Shown piece after piece: positions 17,546-24,617 of a DNA stretch of 64,000 bases; the first letter of the stretch is position 1; each line of letters opens with the position of its first letter. The notes below the pieces were generated by a model. The model ran no database searches and was not told where the DNA came from. It worked only from the letters and a program-made list of their open reading frames with translations. The position numbers and the translations under genes were made by a program. This DNA is from DASSJT01 sp963715025 (GTDB lineage Bacteria > Actinomycetota > Actinomycetes > Actinomycetales > Dermatophilaceae). The stretch lies in contig CAVQQQ010000009.1 of the NCBI GenBank assembly GCA_963715025.1, positions 1 to 64,000 of the forward strand, given 5' to 3'.

Positions 17546-18440
17546 TCAGTAGACGAGCACGGTGCGGCCGATCGGCATGATGCCCGTGGCCCAGATCATG
17601 TTCATCGCCGGGTTGCTGACCCGGACGCAGCCATGCGAGGCCGGGAAGGGTGGCACGCTCGCGAAACCGTGGACGGCGATGCCGCCGTTGAAGTAGCGCG
17701 GACGCCAGAGCACCCCGAGCGGCGAGCGGTCCTCGCCGTCGACGGCGCGGAAGAAGCTGTAGCGCCCGGTCGGGGTGACAGCGACGTGCTGAGTGCCGCG
17801 CGACGTGTAGGTCTGCCCGCTGCCGGTGCTGGTGTTGAAGATGTGGGTGATCCGACCGCCCTGGACCACGAGCAGGAGCTGGCGGCTGAGGTTCACCTCG
17901 ACGGCGCTGCCCGAGGTGGTGCGCGCCTTGGGCCGCGTCCCCGCGTCGAGCGCGCGGCGAGTGTTGGGGCCGTAGATGCCGTCGCGGGAAATGCCGGCGG
18001 CCTTCTGCAGTGCCATCACCGCCTGCTGGGTGAGGTCGCCGTACTCGCCGTCGGCGGTGCCGAGCCAGTAGCCGAGGGCGCCGAGCCGCTGCTGGACCGC
18101 CCTCACGGCTGGGCCATCGTCCCCTGGTCGCATGGTGGAGGTCTCGGCGAGCGGCGGCGCCGTCGGCTTTGGCGTCGCGGTCCCTTGGGACCCCGACCGT
18201 GACGGCGTCGGAGTGCTCTGGCCCGTGGTCGACGAGCTAGCGCTGGGCTGCGGCGACGTGGTACTCGTGCTGGTGGTGGACGGGCGGGTGGACGTGGCGG
18301 AAGAGGCAGCTGAGGAAGGGGTGCTGGCCGTCGGCTGGCCCCCTGCGGGTTCCCCGTCTGGCGTGCTGCACCCGACGAGCGCCAGCGAGCACACGGCCGC
18401 GACAGCCGGCTATCCGGCGCACCCGTCCGACGAGCCCCAT
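17546..18440 (-). pseudogene. L,D-transpeptidase lipoprotein with a frameshift in its signal peptide
   Basis: The body is an intact peptidoglycan-binding plus YkuD protein (DGPAVRAVQQRLGALGYWLG; SVPPFPASHGCVRVSNPAMN with catalytic Cys) behind a Ser/Thr/Pro-rich wall-spanning linker. The lipobox SLALVGCS is present, but its frame is closed by a TAG a few codons upstream. The ATG at 18440 has a good GGGAGG site but lies in another frame (MGLVGRVRRIAGC). Removing one G from CCGGC at 18405-18409 joins them into MGLVGRVRRIAAVAAV then CSLALVGC, a perfect lipoprotein signal. So either the sequence has a one-base error or the protein now lacks export. A GTG at 18394 is the only in-frame start and would give a truncated signal. 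Confidence 0.85.
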
Positions 18441-18460
18441 GTGACCTCCCCGCTGAAGTG

Positions 18461-18490
18461 GTGAGAGGGAGCCGCACGGCTCCCTCTCAC
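18461..18490 (-). terminator. strong hairpin terminator after the CoA-ester lyase operon
   Basis: A perfect 13-bp inverted repeat, GTGAGAGGGAGCC and GGCTCCCTCTCAC, with a 4-base loop. It lies about 97 bases downstream of the lyase stop and 20 bases upstream of the transpeptidase start on the same strand, so it should insulate the two. No T tract is present. Confidence 0.7.
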
Positions 18491-18587
18491 AGCCAGAGAC
18501 GCGTGACGGCACCGAAAGGTTGTGCTGTCGATGCCATTGTGGGCGCAGCCCGCCCGGTTTCCCGGACCCGACACCCGGTCGAACCGG

Positions 18588-19475
18588 TCAGACCTGCGCC
18601 CTTGCCCGGATCGCCTCGTGCGTCTGGAGGACCCGCTCGGCGGTCTCGACGTGGAGGTTCTCGATCATGCGGCCGTTGTGGGTGACCACCCCCCGGCCCT
18701 CGGCCAGCCCGGCCCGCCAGGCCTCGAGGATGCCACGCGCTTCAGTGACCTGCTCCTCGCTCGGCGCGAACGCCGTGTTGCACGGCTCCACCTGACTGGG
18801 ATGGATCAGCGTCTTCCCGTCGAAGCCCATCTCGCGGCCCTGGCGGCACTCGGCCGCAAATCCGTCCTGGTCCTTCACGTTGTTGAAGACGCCGTCGAGG
18901 ATCACCTTGCCCGACGCGCGGGCCGCCAGCAGGCACAGTGACAGGCCGGTGAGCAGCGGCTGGCGACCGGGCACGTGCTCGGCGTGCAGCTCCTTGGCGA
19001 GGTCGTTCGTGCCCATGACGAGCACGGACAGCCGGTCGGATGCGGCGGCGATCACCTCGCAGCGCAGCATTGCCACGGGGGTCTCGACCATCGCCCACAG
19101 GGTCGTGCGCTCCGGCGCCCCCGCCGCCTCCATGGCGGCGACCAGCCGGCGAACCTCGTCCGCCGTGTTGACCTTGGGCACGACGATGCCGCTCGGGCCG
19201 GCCTGCGCCGCCTCCGCGAGATCCGCGTCGTGCCACTGGGTGCCGATGCCGTTGACTCGGATGGTGAGCTCGCGATCGCCGTAGTCGCCGGAACGCACTG
19301 CGGCACAAGCGGATTCGCGTGCTTCCTCCTTCGCGTCCGGCGCCACGGCGTCCTCGAGGTCGAGGATCAGCGCGTCGACCGGCAGAGTCTTGGCCTTCTC
19401 GAGGGCGCGCTCGTTGGAGCTGGGCAGGTAGAGCACCGAGCGACGAGGGCGGTATGCCGCCACGCCGGCCGCCAT
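18588..19475 (-). CDS. CoA-ester lyase (HpcH/HpaI-CitE family)
   Basis: A 295-residue TIM-barrel lyase of the CitE/malyl-CoA lyase group, cleaving or forming 3-hydroxyacyl-CoA esters with Mg2+. Motifs seen: RRSVLYLPSSNERALEKA (CoA-binding start), LILDLEDAVAPDAKEEAR (metal and CoA), IRVNGIGTQWHDAD (catalytic Arg), VVPKVNTADEV, WAMVETPVAML (metal Glu), VLVMGTNDLAKEL and DGKTLIHPSQVEPCN. It has the length of stand-alone CitE homologues, and no citrate-lyase alpha or gamma subunit genes are near, so citrate lyase is unlikely. Its ATG overlaps the TGA of the upstream lyase gene (TGATG), showing translational coupling. Confidence 0.9.
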   Translation of the reverse strand: MAAGVAAYRPRRSVLYLPSSNERALEKAKTLPVDALILDLEDAVAPDAKEEARESACAAVRSGDYGDRELTIRVNGIGTQWHDADLAEAAQAGPSGIVVPKVNTADEVRRLVAAMEAAGAPERTTLWAMVETPVAMLRCEVIAAASDRLSVLVMGTNDLAKELHAEHVPGRQPLLTGLSLCLLAARASGKVILDGVFNNVKDQDGFAAECRQGREMGFDGKTLIHPSQVEPCNTAFAPSEEQVTEARGILEAWRAGLAEGRGVVTHNGRMIENLHVETAERVLQTHEAIRARAQV

Positions 19476-20554
19476 CAGACCGCACCTTCCTGCTCGTCCG
19501 GCTGCACGGCATACAGCCGGGCCAGCTCCGGATCAGTCTTGGCGAGCCGCTCGGCAAGCTCGAGCACGACCTGGCACTGCTTCAGGGAGGCGTCGTCCTC
19601 CATCTTGCCGTCGAGCATCACCGCTCCGGTGCCGTCGCCCATGGCCGCCACGACTCGGCGGGCGTGGGCGACATCCTCGGCGGACGGGCTGAACACCCGC
19701 GTGGCGATCTCGATCTGGACCGGGTGCAGTGACCATGTGCCGACGCAACCCAGGAGGAAGGCGTTGCGGAACTGGTCCTCGCAGGCCACCACGTCCCTGA
19801 TGTCGCCGAACGGCCCGTAGTACGGGAAGATTCCGTGCATCGCGCAGGCGTCGACCATGCGCGCGATGGTGTAGTGCCACAGATCCTGCTGGTAAGTCGC
19901 GCGGAGGCCGTCGATGTCGCCGTCGACCGGGTCCTGGCGCACGAGGTAGCCCGGATGTCCGCCGCCCACGCGCGTGGTCTTCATGCGGCGGTCGGCCGCG
20001 AGGTCGGCAGGCCCGAGCGAGAGGCCCTGCATGCGCGGGCTGGCCCCGCAGATCTCCTCGACGTTGGCGACCCCCCGGGCGGTCTCGAGGATCGCGTGCA
20101 CGAGGATCGGGCGGGTCAGGCCGGCTCGGGCCTCGAGCTGGGCGAGGAGGCGGTCGACGTAGTGGATGTCCTCTGGGCCCTGCACCTTCGGCACCATGAT
20201 CACGTCCAGCTTGTCGCCGATCTGGGCCACGAGGGTCGTGAGGTCGTCGAGCACCCACGGGCTGTCGAGGGCGTTGACCCGGGTCCACAGCTGGGTGTGG
20301 TCGCCGAAGTCATTGGCCCTCCCGATGGTCACCAGCCCCTCGCGCGCTGCCACCTTGCGATCGGCCTTGACCGCGTCCTCGAGGTTGCCGAGCAGCACAT
20401 CGACCCGGCCGATGAGGTCCGGGATCTTGGCGGCCATCTTCTCGTTGCTCGGGTCGAAGAAGTGGATGGCCCGGGACGGCCGCGCCGGCACCTCCCGGAG
20501 CGGTGTAGGCGCGCCCACTGCGAGGGGGGTGAAGAAGTCCTTGGCACTGCGCAT
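19475..20554 (-). CDS. malyl-CoA lyase-like CoA-ester lyase
   Basis: A 359-residue second member of the CitE-like family, closer to Mcl1-type L-malyl-CoA/beta-methylmalyl-CoA lyases by its longer N-terminus and insertions. Motifs: RAIHFFDPSNEKMAAKIPD, LLGNLEDAVKADRKVAAREG, WTRVNALDSPW, IMVPKVQGPEDIHYVD, HAILETARGVANVEEIC (metal Glu) and LGPADLAADRR. It ends with SLHPVQIEIATRVFSPS. It is the first gene of the two-lyase operon. GAGAGG lies just upstream of the ATG. Together with the MaoC and acyl-CoA dehydrogenase genes it could belong to a branched-chain or glyoxylate-regenerating acyl-CoA route; that link is inference. Confidence 0.85.
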   Translation of the reverse strand: MRSAKDFFTPLAVGAPTPLREVPARPSRAIHFFDPSNEKMAAKIPDLIGRVDVLLGNLEDAVKADRKVAAREGLVTIGRANDFGDHTQLWTRVNALDSPWVLDDLTTLVAQIGDKLDVIMVPKVQGPEDIHYVDRLLAQLEARAGLTRPILVHAILETARGVANVEEICGASPRMQGLSLGPADLAADRRMKTTRVGGGHPGYLVRQDPVDGDIDGLRATYQQDLWHYTIARMVDACAMHGIFPYYGPFGDIRDVVACEDQFRNAFLLGCVGTWSLHPVQIEIATRVFSPSAEDVAHARRVVAAMGDGTGAVMLDGKMEDDASLKQCQVVLELAERLAKTDPELARLYAVQPDEQEGAV

Positions 20555-20668
20555 GGGTTGCCTCTCGTGCGGAGACGTGGCGGGGGTCGGGCGATCCGGC
20601 CGACTCGGCGGCCGCCCTGGCGACCGTAGCAGCGACCTCTATGGGGCAGTTATGACACAGTTCACGAT

Positions 20669-21187
20669 GTGACCGAAGCCCCGCAGCCGATCAACATCAC
20701 TGCCCTCTTCGCGGAGGCGGCCACCAAGTCTGGCCTGCTGTGGGTCGAGCTCCCCGACGGGCGCGCGTGGCCGGTGTGGCACGCCTGGGCCGACGACACG
20801 GTCTACGTCGTGTCCGGCCCGGGCGAGCAGACCCTGCCCTGGCTTCCCGATGTGGTCACGCTCATCCTGCGCAGCAAGGACAGCGGCGGTCGGCTGCTCG
20901 CGGTCCATGCCACAGCGGAAGTGGTCGCACCCGACTCCGAGCAGTGGGCCGGGGCGGTCGCCGCACTGCGCCCGGGGCGACTCAATGCGGTGGGCGACGT
21001 GGAGGCGCGGTGGGCGGCCGAGTGCACCATCCACGCGCTGCGCCCATTCGGTATGCCGTCCGAGCAGCCGGGCGCCTACGACCAGTCCGCGCGCGCGGTG
21101 CTGGTCCGGCCGGCGGAGGCGTCGACCGCCCGGTGGCGCCCGTGGCATGCGGGCGGACGACCCCAGCGGCGGCGCCGCGCCAGATAG
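20669..21187 (+). CDS. conserved hypothetical protein next to the MgtE-like gene
   Basis: A 172-residue soluble protein. The sequence GLLWVELPDGRAWPVWHAWADDTVYVVSG followed by alternating strands looks like a pyridoxamine-oxidase-like split barrel, but I see no clear flavin motif, so function is unknown. The C-terminus is short and very basic (GGRPQRRRRAR). GTG at 20669 is the only sensible start; a TATGAC box lies 12 bases before it. The stop is 10 bases upstream of the next GTG, and that gene has its own -10 box, so co-transcription is possible but not required. Confidence 0.65.
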   Translation: MTEAPQPINITALFAEAATKSGLLWVELPDGRAWPVWHAWADDTVYVVSGPGEQTLPWLPDVVTLILRSKDSGGRLLAVHATAEVVAPDSEQWAGAVAALRPGRLNAVGDVEARWAAECTIHALRPFGMPSEQPGAYDQSARAVLVRPAEASTARWRPWHAGGRPQRRRRAR

Positions 21188-21190
21188 CCT
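21185..21190 (+). promoter_or_regulatory. -10 box of a leaderless promoter (MgtE-like gene)
   Basis: TAGCCT followed by 7 bases and the GTG at 21198; there is no Shine-Dalgarno. Confidence 0.5.
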
Positions 21191-21197
21191 TGCGGCC

Positions 21198-22472
21198 GTG
21201 AGCACACCGTCGCGCGTCTTCGTGGCCCGACTGGCTGGGCTGAGCGTCTTCGACCCGCTCGGCGACCAGGTCGGACGGGTCCGCGACGTCGTCGTGACGT
21301 TCAGCGCGACCCGCCGGCGGCCGCGCGTGATCGGGCTCGTCGTCGAGGTGCCCGGCCGCCGGCGGGTGTTCGTCCCGATGACCCGGGTGACGTCGGTCGA
21401 CGGCGGCCAGGTGATCACGACCGGGCTGGTCAACATGCGGCGCTTCGAGCAGCGGGCCAACGAGACGCTGGTTCTGGCCGAGCTCTTCGAACGGCCGGTC
21501 CGCGCCAAGACCGAGGAGGGCCTGATCGAGGCCACCGTCGAGGACATCGCGATCGAGCGGGAGCGCAGCCGGGACTGGGCCGCGGTCAAGGTCTTCGTGC
21601 GCAAGGGCCGGCCGGCCGGATCTCTGTCGCGGCTGGCCCGACGGCGGGGCGAGACCCTCCTCGTGCCGATCGAGGACGTCTTCGGTCTGCACGAGTCCGC
21701 GGAGCAGCAGAGCGCCGCCAGACTGCTCGAGAGCTACAACGACCTCAAGCCGGCCGACCTTGCCGAGGTGATCCACGACCTCACTCCGAAGCGGCGTGCG
21801 GAGGTGGCCGCCGCGCTCGACGACGACAAGCTCGCCGACGTGCTCGAGGAGCTCCCGGAGGACGATCAGGTGGAGATCCTGGCGACCCTCGCGTCGGGCC
21901 GGGCCGCCGACGTCCTCGAGGCGATGGAGCCCGACGACGCAGCGGACCTGCTGTCCGAGCTGTCCGTGGAGCAGCAGGAGGAGCTGCTGCAGCTGATGGA
22001 GCCCGACGACGCCGCACCCCTGCGGCGGCTGCTCTCGTACGAGGAGAACACGGCTGGCGGCCTGATGACCTCCGAGCCAGTCATCCTCGGGCCCGAGGCA
22101 AGCATCGCGGAGGCCCTGGCCGTCGTCCGCCGCGTCGAGCTGTCCCCGGCCCTCGCGGCCACCGTGTTCGTCTGCCGGCCACCCCTGGAGACCCCGACGG
22201 GCAAGTACCTGGGGATGGTCCACATCCAGCGCCTCCTTCGCGAGCCCCCGCACTCGCCGGTGGGTGGTGTCTTGGACAAGGACGTCGAGCCGCTCGGCCC
22301 CGAAGCCGCTCTGGGCCAGGTCACCCGCACGTTGGCGACCTACAACCTGGTGGCCGTCCCCGTCGTCGACGAGAACGGCCGGCTGCTGGGGGCGGTGACT
22401 GTTGACGACGTCCTCGACCACATCCTCCCCGAGGACTGGCGCGAGGAGCGGCGCGAGGTGACCCATGGCTGA
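21198..22472 (+). CDS. PRC-barrel / MgtE_N / CBS protein without a transporter domain
   Basis: A 424-residue cytoplasmic protein. Residues 1-165 resemble PRC-barrel-type beta domains (LAGLSVFDPLGDQVGRVRDV and a second copy near VRAKTEEGLIEATVEDI). Residues about 170-285 are an MgtE_N superhelix made of PDDAADLL/DDQVEILA-type repeats. Residues about 290-415 are a CBS pair (ENTAGGLMTSEPVILGPEAS; LVAVPVVDENGRLLGAVTVDDVLD). This is the regulatory half of the Mg2+ channel MgtE; the five-helix membrane domain is absent. The next gene, a DUF1003 membrane protein, overlaps by 8 bases, so the two may work as a complex sensing Mg2+ or adenine nucleotides. Confidence 0.88.
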   Translation: MSTPSRVFVARLAGLSVFDPLGDQVGRVRDVVVTFSATRRRPRVIGLVVEVPGRRRVFVPMTRVTSVDGGQVITTGLVNMRRFEQRANETLVLAELFERPVRAKTEEGLIEATVEDIAIERERSRDWAAVKVFVRKGRPAGSLSRLARRRGETLLVPIEDVFGLHESAEQQSAARLLESYNDLKPADLAEVIHDLTPKRRAEVAAALDDDKLADVLEELPEDDQVEILATLASGRAADVLEAMEPDDAADLLSELSVEQQEELLQLMEPDDAAPLRRLLSYEENTAGGLMTSEPVILGPEASIAEALAVVRRVELSPALAATVFVCRPPLETPTGKYLGMVHIQRLLREPPHSPVGGVLDKDVEPLGPEAALGQVTRTLATYNLVAVPVVDENGRLLGAVTVDDVLDHILPEDWREERREVTHG

Positions 22473-23037
22473 GCGCCGGCTTGACCGCACCATTCGCCTC
22501 GACCAGCCGCGCGAGGCCAGGCGCGCCCTGTGGCGACGTCCGAACGTCATGACGCAGGAAGCCTTCGGGGTGCTGAGCGAGAAGTTCGCGCGGTTGATGG
22601 GTACCGCCCAGTTCCTCATCGGCATGACGTTCTTCGTGCTCGTGTGGGTGCTCTGGAACCTAGTCGCGCCCGCTGCTTGGGTGTTCGACCAGTACCCGTT
22701 CATCTTTCTGACGCTGATGCTCAGCCTCCAGGCGTCGTACGCCGCTCCCCTGATCCTTCTGGCCCAGAACCGGCAGGCAGACCGCGACCGGGTTGCCCTC
22801 GAACAGGACCGGTCGCGCGACGAGCGCAACCTCGCCGACACCGAGTTCCTGACCCGCGAGGTGGCGGCGCTGCGAATCGCCATGCGCGACGCCGCGACCC
22901 GCGACTTCGTGCGGTCGGAACTGCGCAGCCTGCTCGACGAGATGGAGGAGCGCGGCCTGGAGATCCGTCACCGGGGTGACCAGGGAGAGAGCGGCCTGGA
23001 GCCCTCCGGTGGTGGCGCGGTCCCACGCTCGACCTAG
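22465..23037 (+). CDS. DUF1003-family membrane protein
   Basis: A 190-residue protein with two transmembrane segments (about 48-70, FLIGMTFFVLVWVLWNLVAP, and about 75-100, FIFLTLMLSLQASYAAPLIL) flanked by cytosolic parts: an N-terminal segment with AFGVLSEKFARLMGTAQF and a coiled C-terminal region beginning QNRQADRDRVALEQDR. This is the DUF1003 layout; the biochemical role is unknown. Its start lies inside the end of the MgtE-like gene (8-base overlap), so translation is coupled. Confidence 0.88.
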   Translation: MAERRLDRTIRLDQPREARRALWRRPNVMTQEAFGVLSEKFARLMGTAQFLIGMTFFVLVWVLWNLVAPAAWVFDQYPFIFLTLMLSLQASYAAPLILLAQNRQADRDRVALEQDRSRDERNLADTEFLTREVAALRIAMRDAATRDFVRSELRSLLDEMEERGLEIRHRGDQGESGLEPSGGGAVPRST

Positions 23038-23040
23038 CAT
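23035..23040 (+). promoter_or_regulatory. -10 box upstream of mrp
   Basis: TAGCAT, then GGAGCA and the ATG at 23047. The 6-base spacer can act either as a leaderless initiation zone or as a weak ribosome site if transcription comes from upstream; the box overlaps the stop of the DUF1003 gene. Confidence 0.4.
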
Positions 23041-23046
23041 GGAGCA

Positions 23047-24189
23047 ATGGCCCCAGCTGCATCTGTGACCGACGAGGCGCTCTTCACGGCCCTGTCCACG
23101 GTCAACGACCCCGAGATCCGCAAGCCCATCACCGAGCTGGGCATGGTCGAGAGCGTGGCCGTCGACTCCGACGGTCGCGCGGCCGTCACGGTGCTGCTCA
23201 CGGTGTCCGGCTGCCCGCTCAAGGAAACGCTGACCAAGGACACGACCGCGGCCCTCATGGCGGTCGACGGGATCACGAGTGTCGCGGTGACGCTGGGGGT
23301 CATGAGCGACGAGCAGCGGGCGGGCCTGCGGGCTCAGCTTCGCGGCGGGACGGCCGAGCGGGAGGTCCCCTTCGCGAGGCCCGGCAGCCTGACCCGGGTC
23401 TATGCCGTGGCCTCTGGCAAGGGCGGCGTCGGCAAGTCCTCGGTGACGGCCAACCTCGCCGCCGCGCTGGCCGCGTCCGGGCTCAAGGTGGGAGTCGTCG
23501 ATGCCGACATCTACGGCTTCTCGATCCCCCGGATGCTGGGTGTCGAGCGCCGGCCGACGCAGGTCGACGACATGATCCTGCCGCCGCTCTCCTACGACGT
23601 GAAGGTCATCTCGATCGGCATGTTCGTCCCCGGCAACCAGCCGGTTGTGTGGCGGGGGCCCATGCTCCACCGCGCCCTCCAGCAGTTCCTGGCCGACGTG
23701 TTCTGGGGCGACCTCGACATCCTGCTCCTCGACCTCCCCCCGGGGACGGGCGACATCGCGATCTCGGTGGCCCAGCTCATCCCGAGCTCAGAGATCCTTG
23801 TGGTGACCACCCCGCAGCAAGCCGCTGCGGAGGTCGCCGAGCGGGCCGGCTCGATCGCCCTGCAGACCCACCAGCGTATCGTCGGCGTCATCGAGAACAT
23901 GTCCTGGCTGGAGCTTCCCGACGGCTCGCGACAGGAGATCTTCGGGTCTGGCGGCGGCGCTGCCGTAGCCGAGTCGCTCTCTCGCGCGGTGGGTGCGGAG
24001 GTGCCCCTGCTGGGCCAGATCCCTCTGGACACAGCGCTGCGAGAAGGTGCCGACGTCGGCAGCCCAGTTGTGCTGGGCGCGCCCGACAGCCCCGGTGCCG
24101 TGGCGCTGCGTGGCATCGCCCGCGGTCTTGCGAGCCGCTCGCGCGGGCTGGCAGGGCGCTCGCTTGGGCTCACACCAGCGGGCCGCTGA
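23047..24189 (+). CDS. mrp: Mrp/NBP35-family P-loop ATPase (Fe-S carrier)
   Basis: An iron-sulfur cluster scaffold or carrier. The 380-residue protein has an N-terminal MIP18/DUF59 domain (residues about 8-95, LSTVNDPEIRKPITELGMVE) and a ParA/MinD-like ATPase domain with the deviant Walker A AVASGKGGVGKSSVTANLAA, VVDADIYGFSIPRML and LLDLPPGTGDIAISVAQL. The C-terminal CxxC of many homologues is not visible here (LELPDGSRQEIFGSGGGA), which is common in actinobacterial Mrp with this architecture. It converges on tatB, an order also found near sigE-rseA-htrA in mycobacteria. Confidence 0.93.
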   Translation: MAPAASVTDEALFTALSTVNDPEIRKPITELGMVESVAVDSDGRAAVTVLLTVSGCPLKETLTKDTTAALMAVDGITSVAVTLGVMSDEQRAGLRAQLRGGTAEREVPFARPGSLTRVYAVASGKGGVGKSSVTANLAAALAASGLKVGVVDADIYGFSIPRMLGVERRPTQVDDMILPPLSYDVKVISIGMFVPGNQPVVWRGPMLHRALQQFLADVFWGDLDILLLDLPPGTGDIAISVAQLIPSSEILVVTTPQQAAAEVAERAGSIALQTHQRIVGVIENMSWLELPDGSRQEIFGSGGGAAVAESLSRAVGAEVPLLGQIPLDTALREGADVGSPVVLGAPDSPGAVALRGIARGLASRSRGLAGRSLGLTPAGR

Positions 24190-24197
24190 TCTTTGCC

Positions 24198-24213
24198 GAG
24201 GGCGCCTGCCCTC
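24198..24213. terminator. possible bidirectional terminator between mrp and tatB
   Basis: GAGGGC and GCCCTC form a 6-bp stem with a 4-base loop, in the 22-base gap between two convergent genes and overlapping the last bases of tatB. Confidence 0.35.
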
Positions 24214-24556
24214 AGGTGGCGTCGGCGTCGTAGGGCGTCGGGAGGCTGGCGTCGCGGGCGGCGAACGGCGTGCCGTTCGTCGCGGGCGGCTCCGGCGGCT
24301 CGAGCGGCTCCATCAGGGCCTCTCGAACGATCCGCCGCGGGTCGTACTGGCGGGGGTCGTACTGGCGCCAGTTGATGTCCTGGTATTCCGGGCCGAGCTG
24401 TTCTTTCAGCTGTCCCTTCGCCCCCTCGGCCATCACGCGCAGCCGCTGGACGAGGCGGGCGAGCTTGGCGGCATACTCCGGGAGCCGCTCCGGCCCGAGG
24501 ACCACGACCGCAAGCACGATGAGAATGACGAATTCCCATCCGGTGATGTCAAACAC
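24212..24556 (-). CDS. tatB: Sec-independent translocase subunit TatB
   Basis: A component of the twin-arginine translocase recognising folded substrates. The 114-residue product starts with the hallmark short segment VFDITGWEFVILIVLAVVVL, then the hinge LGPERLPEYAAKLARL and an amphipathic helix, ending in a charged Pro/Glu-rich tail with a QYDPRQYDPRR repeat. The GTG at 24556 is chosen because Tat A/B proteins start immediately before this helix and a GAGGAAG site precedes it. It lies 61 bases downstream of the htrA stop, so it may be read from the sigE operon as in mycobacteria. Confidence 0.9.
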   Translation of the reverse strand: MFDITGWEFVILIVLAVVVLGPERLPEYAAKLARLVQRLRVMAEGAKGQLKEQLGPEYQDINWRQYDPRQYDPRRIVREALMEPLEPPEPPATNGTPFAARDASLPTPYDADAT

Positions 24557-24617
24557 GGCGCTTCCTCGGGTGGTGGGGTCCTGGCCTAGGGGTACGAGCA
24601 CGGCTGCTGAGACGGCC

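Noticed and set aside
18588..20554. Citrate lyase beta subunit as name for the two lyases
   Set aside because: No alpha, gamma or accessory citrate lyase genes occur nearby, and stand-alone CitE homologues have other CoA-ester substrates.
20982..22883. A 633-codon minus-strand frame
   Set aside because: Antisense to the MgtE-like and DUF1003 genes, which have conserved domains and overlap naturally.
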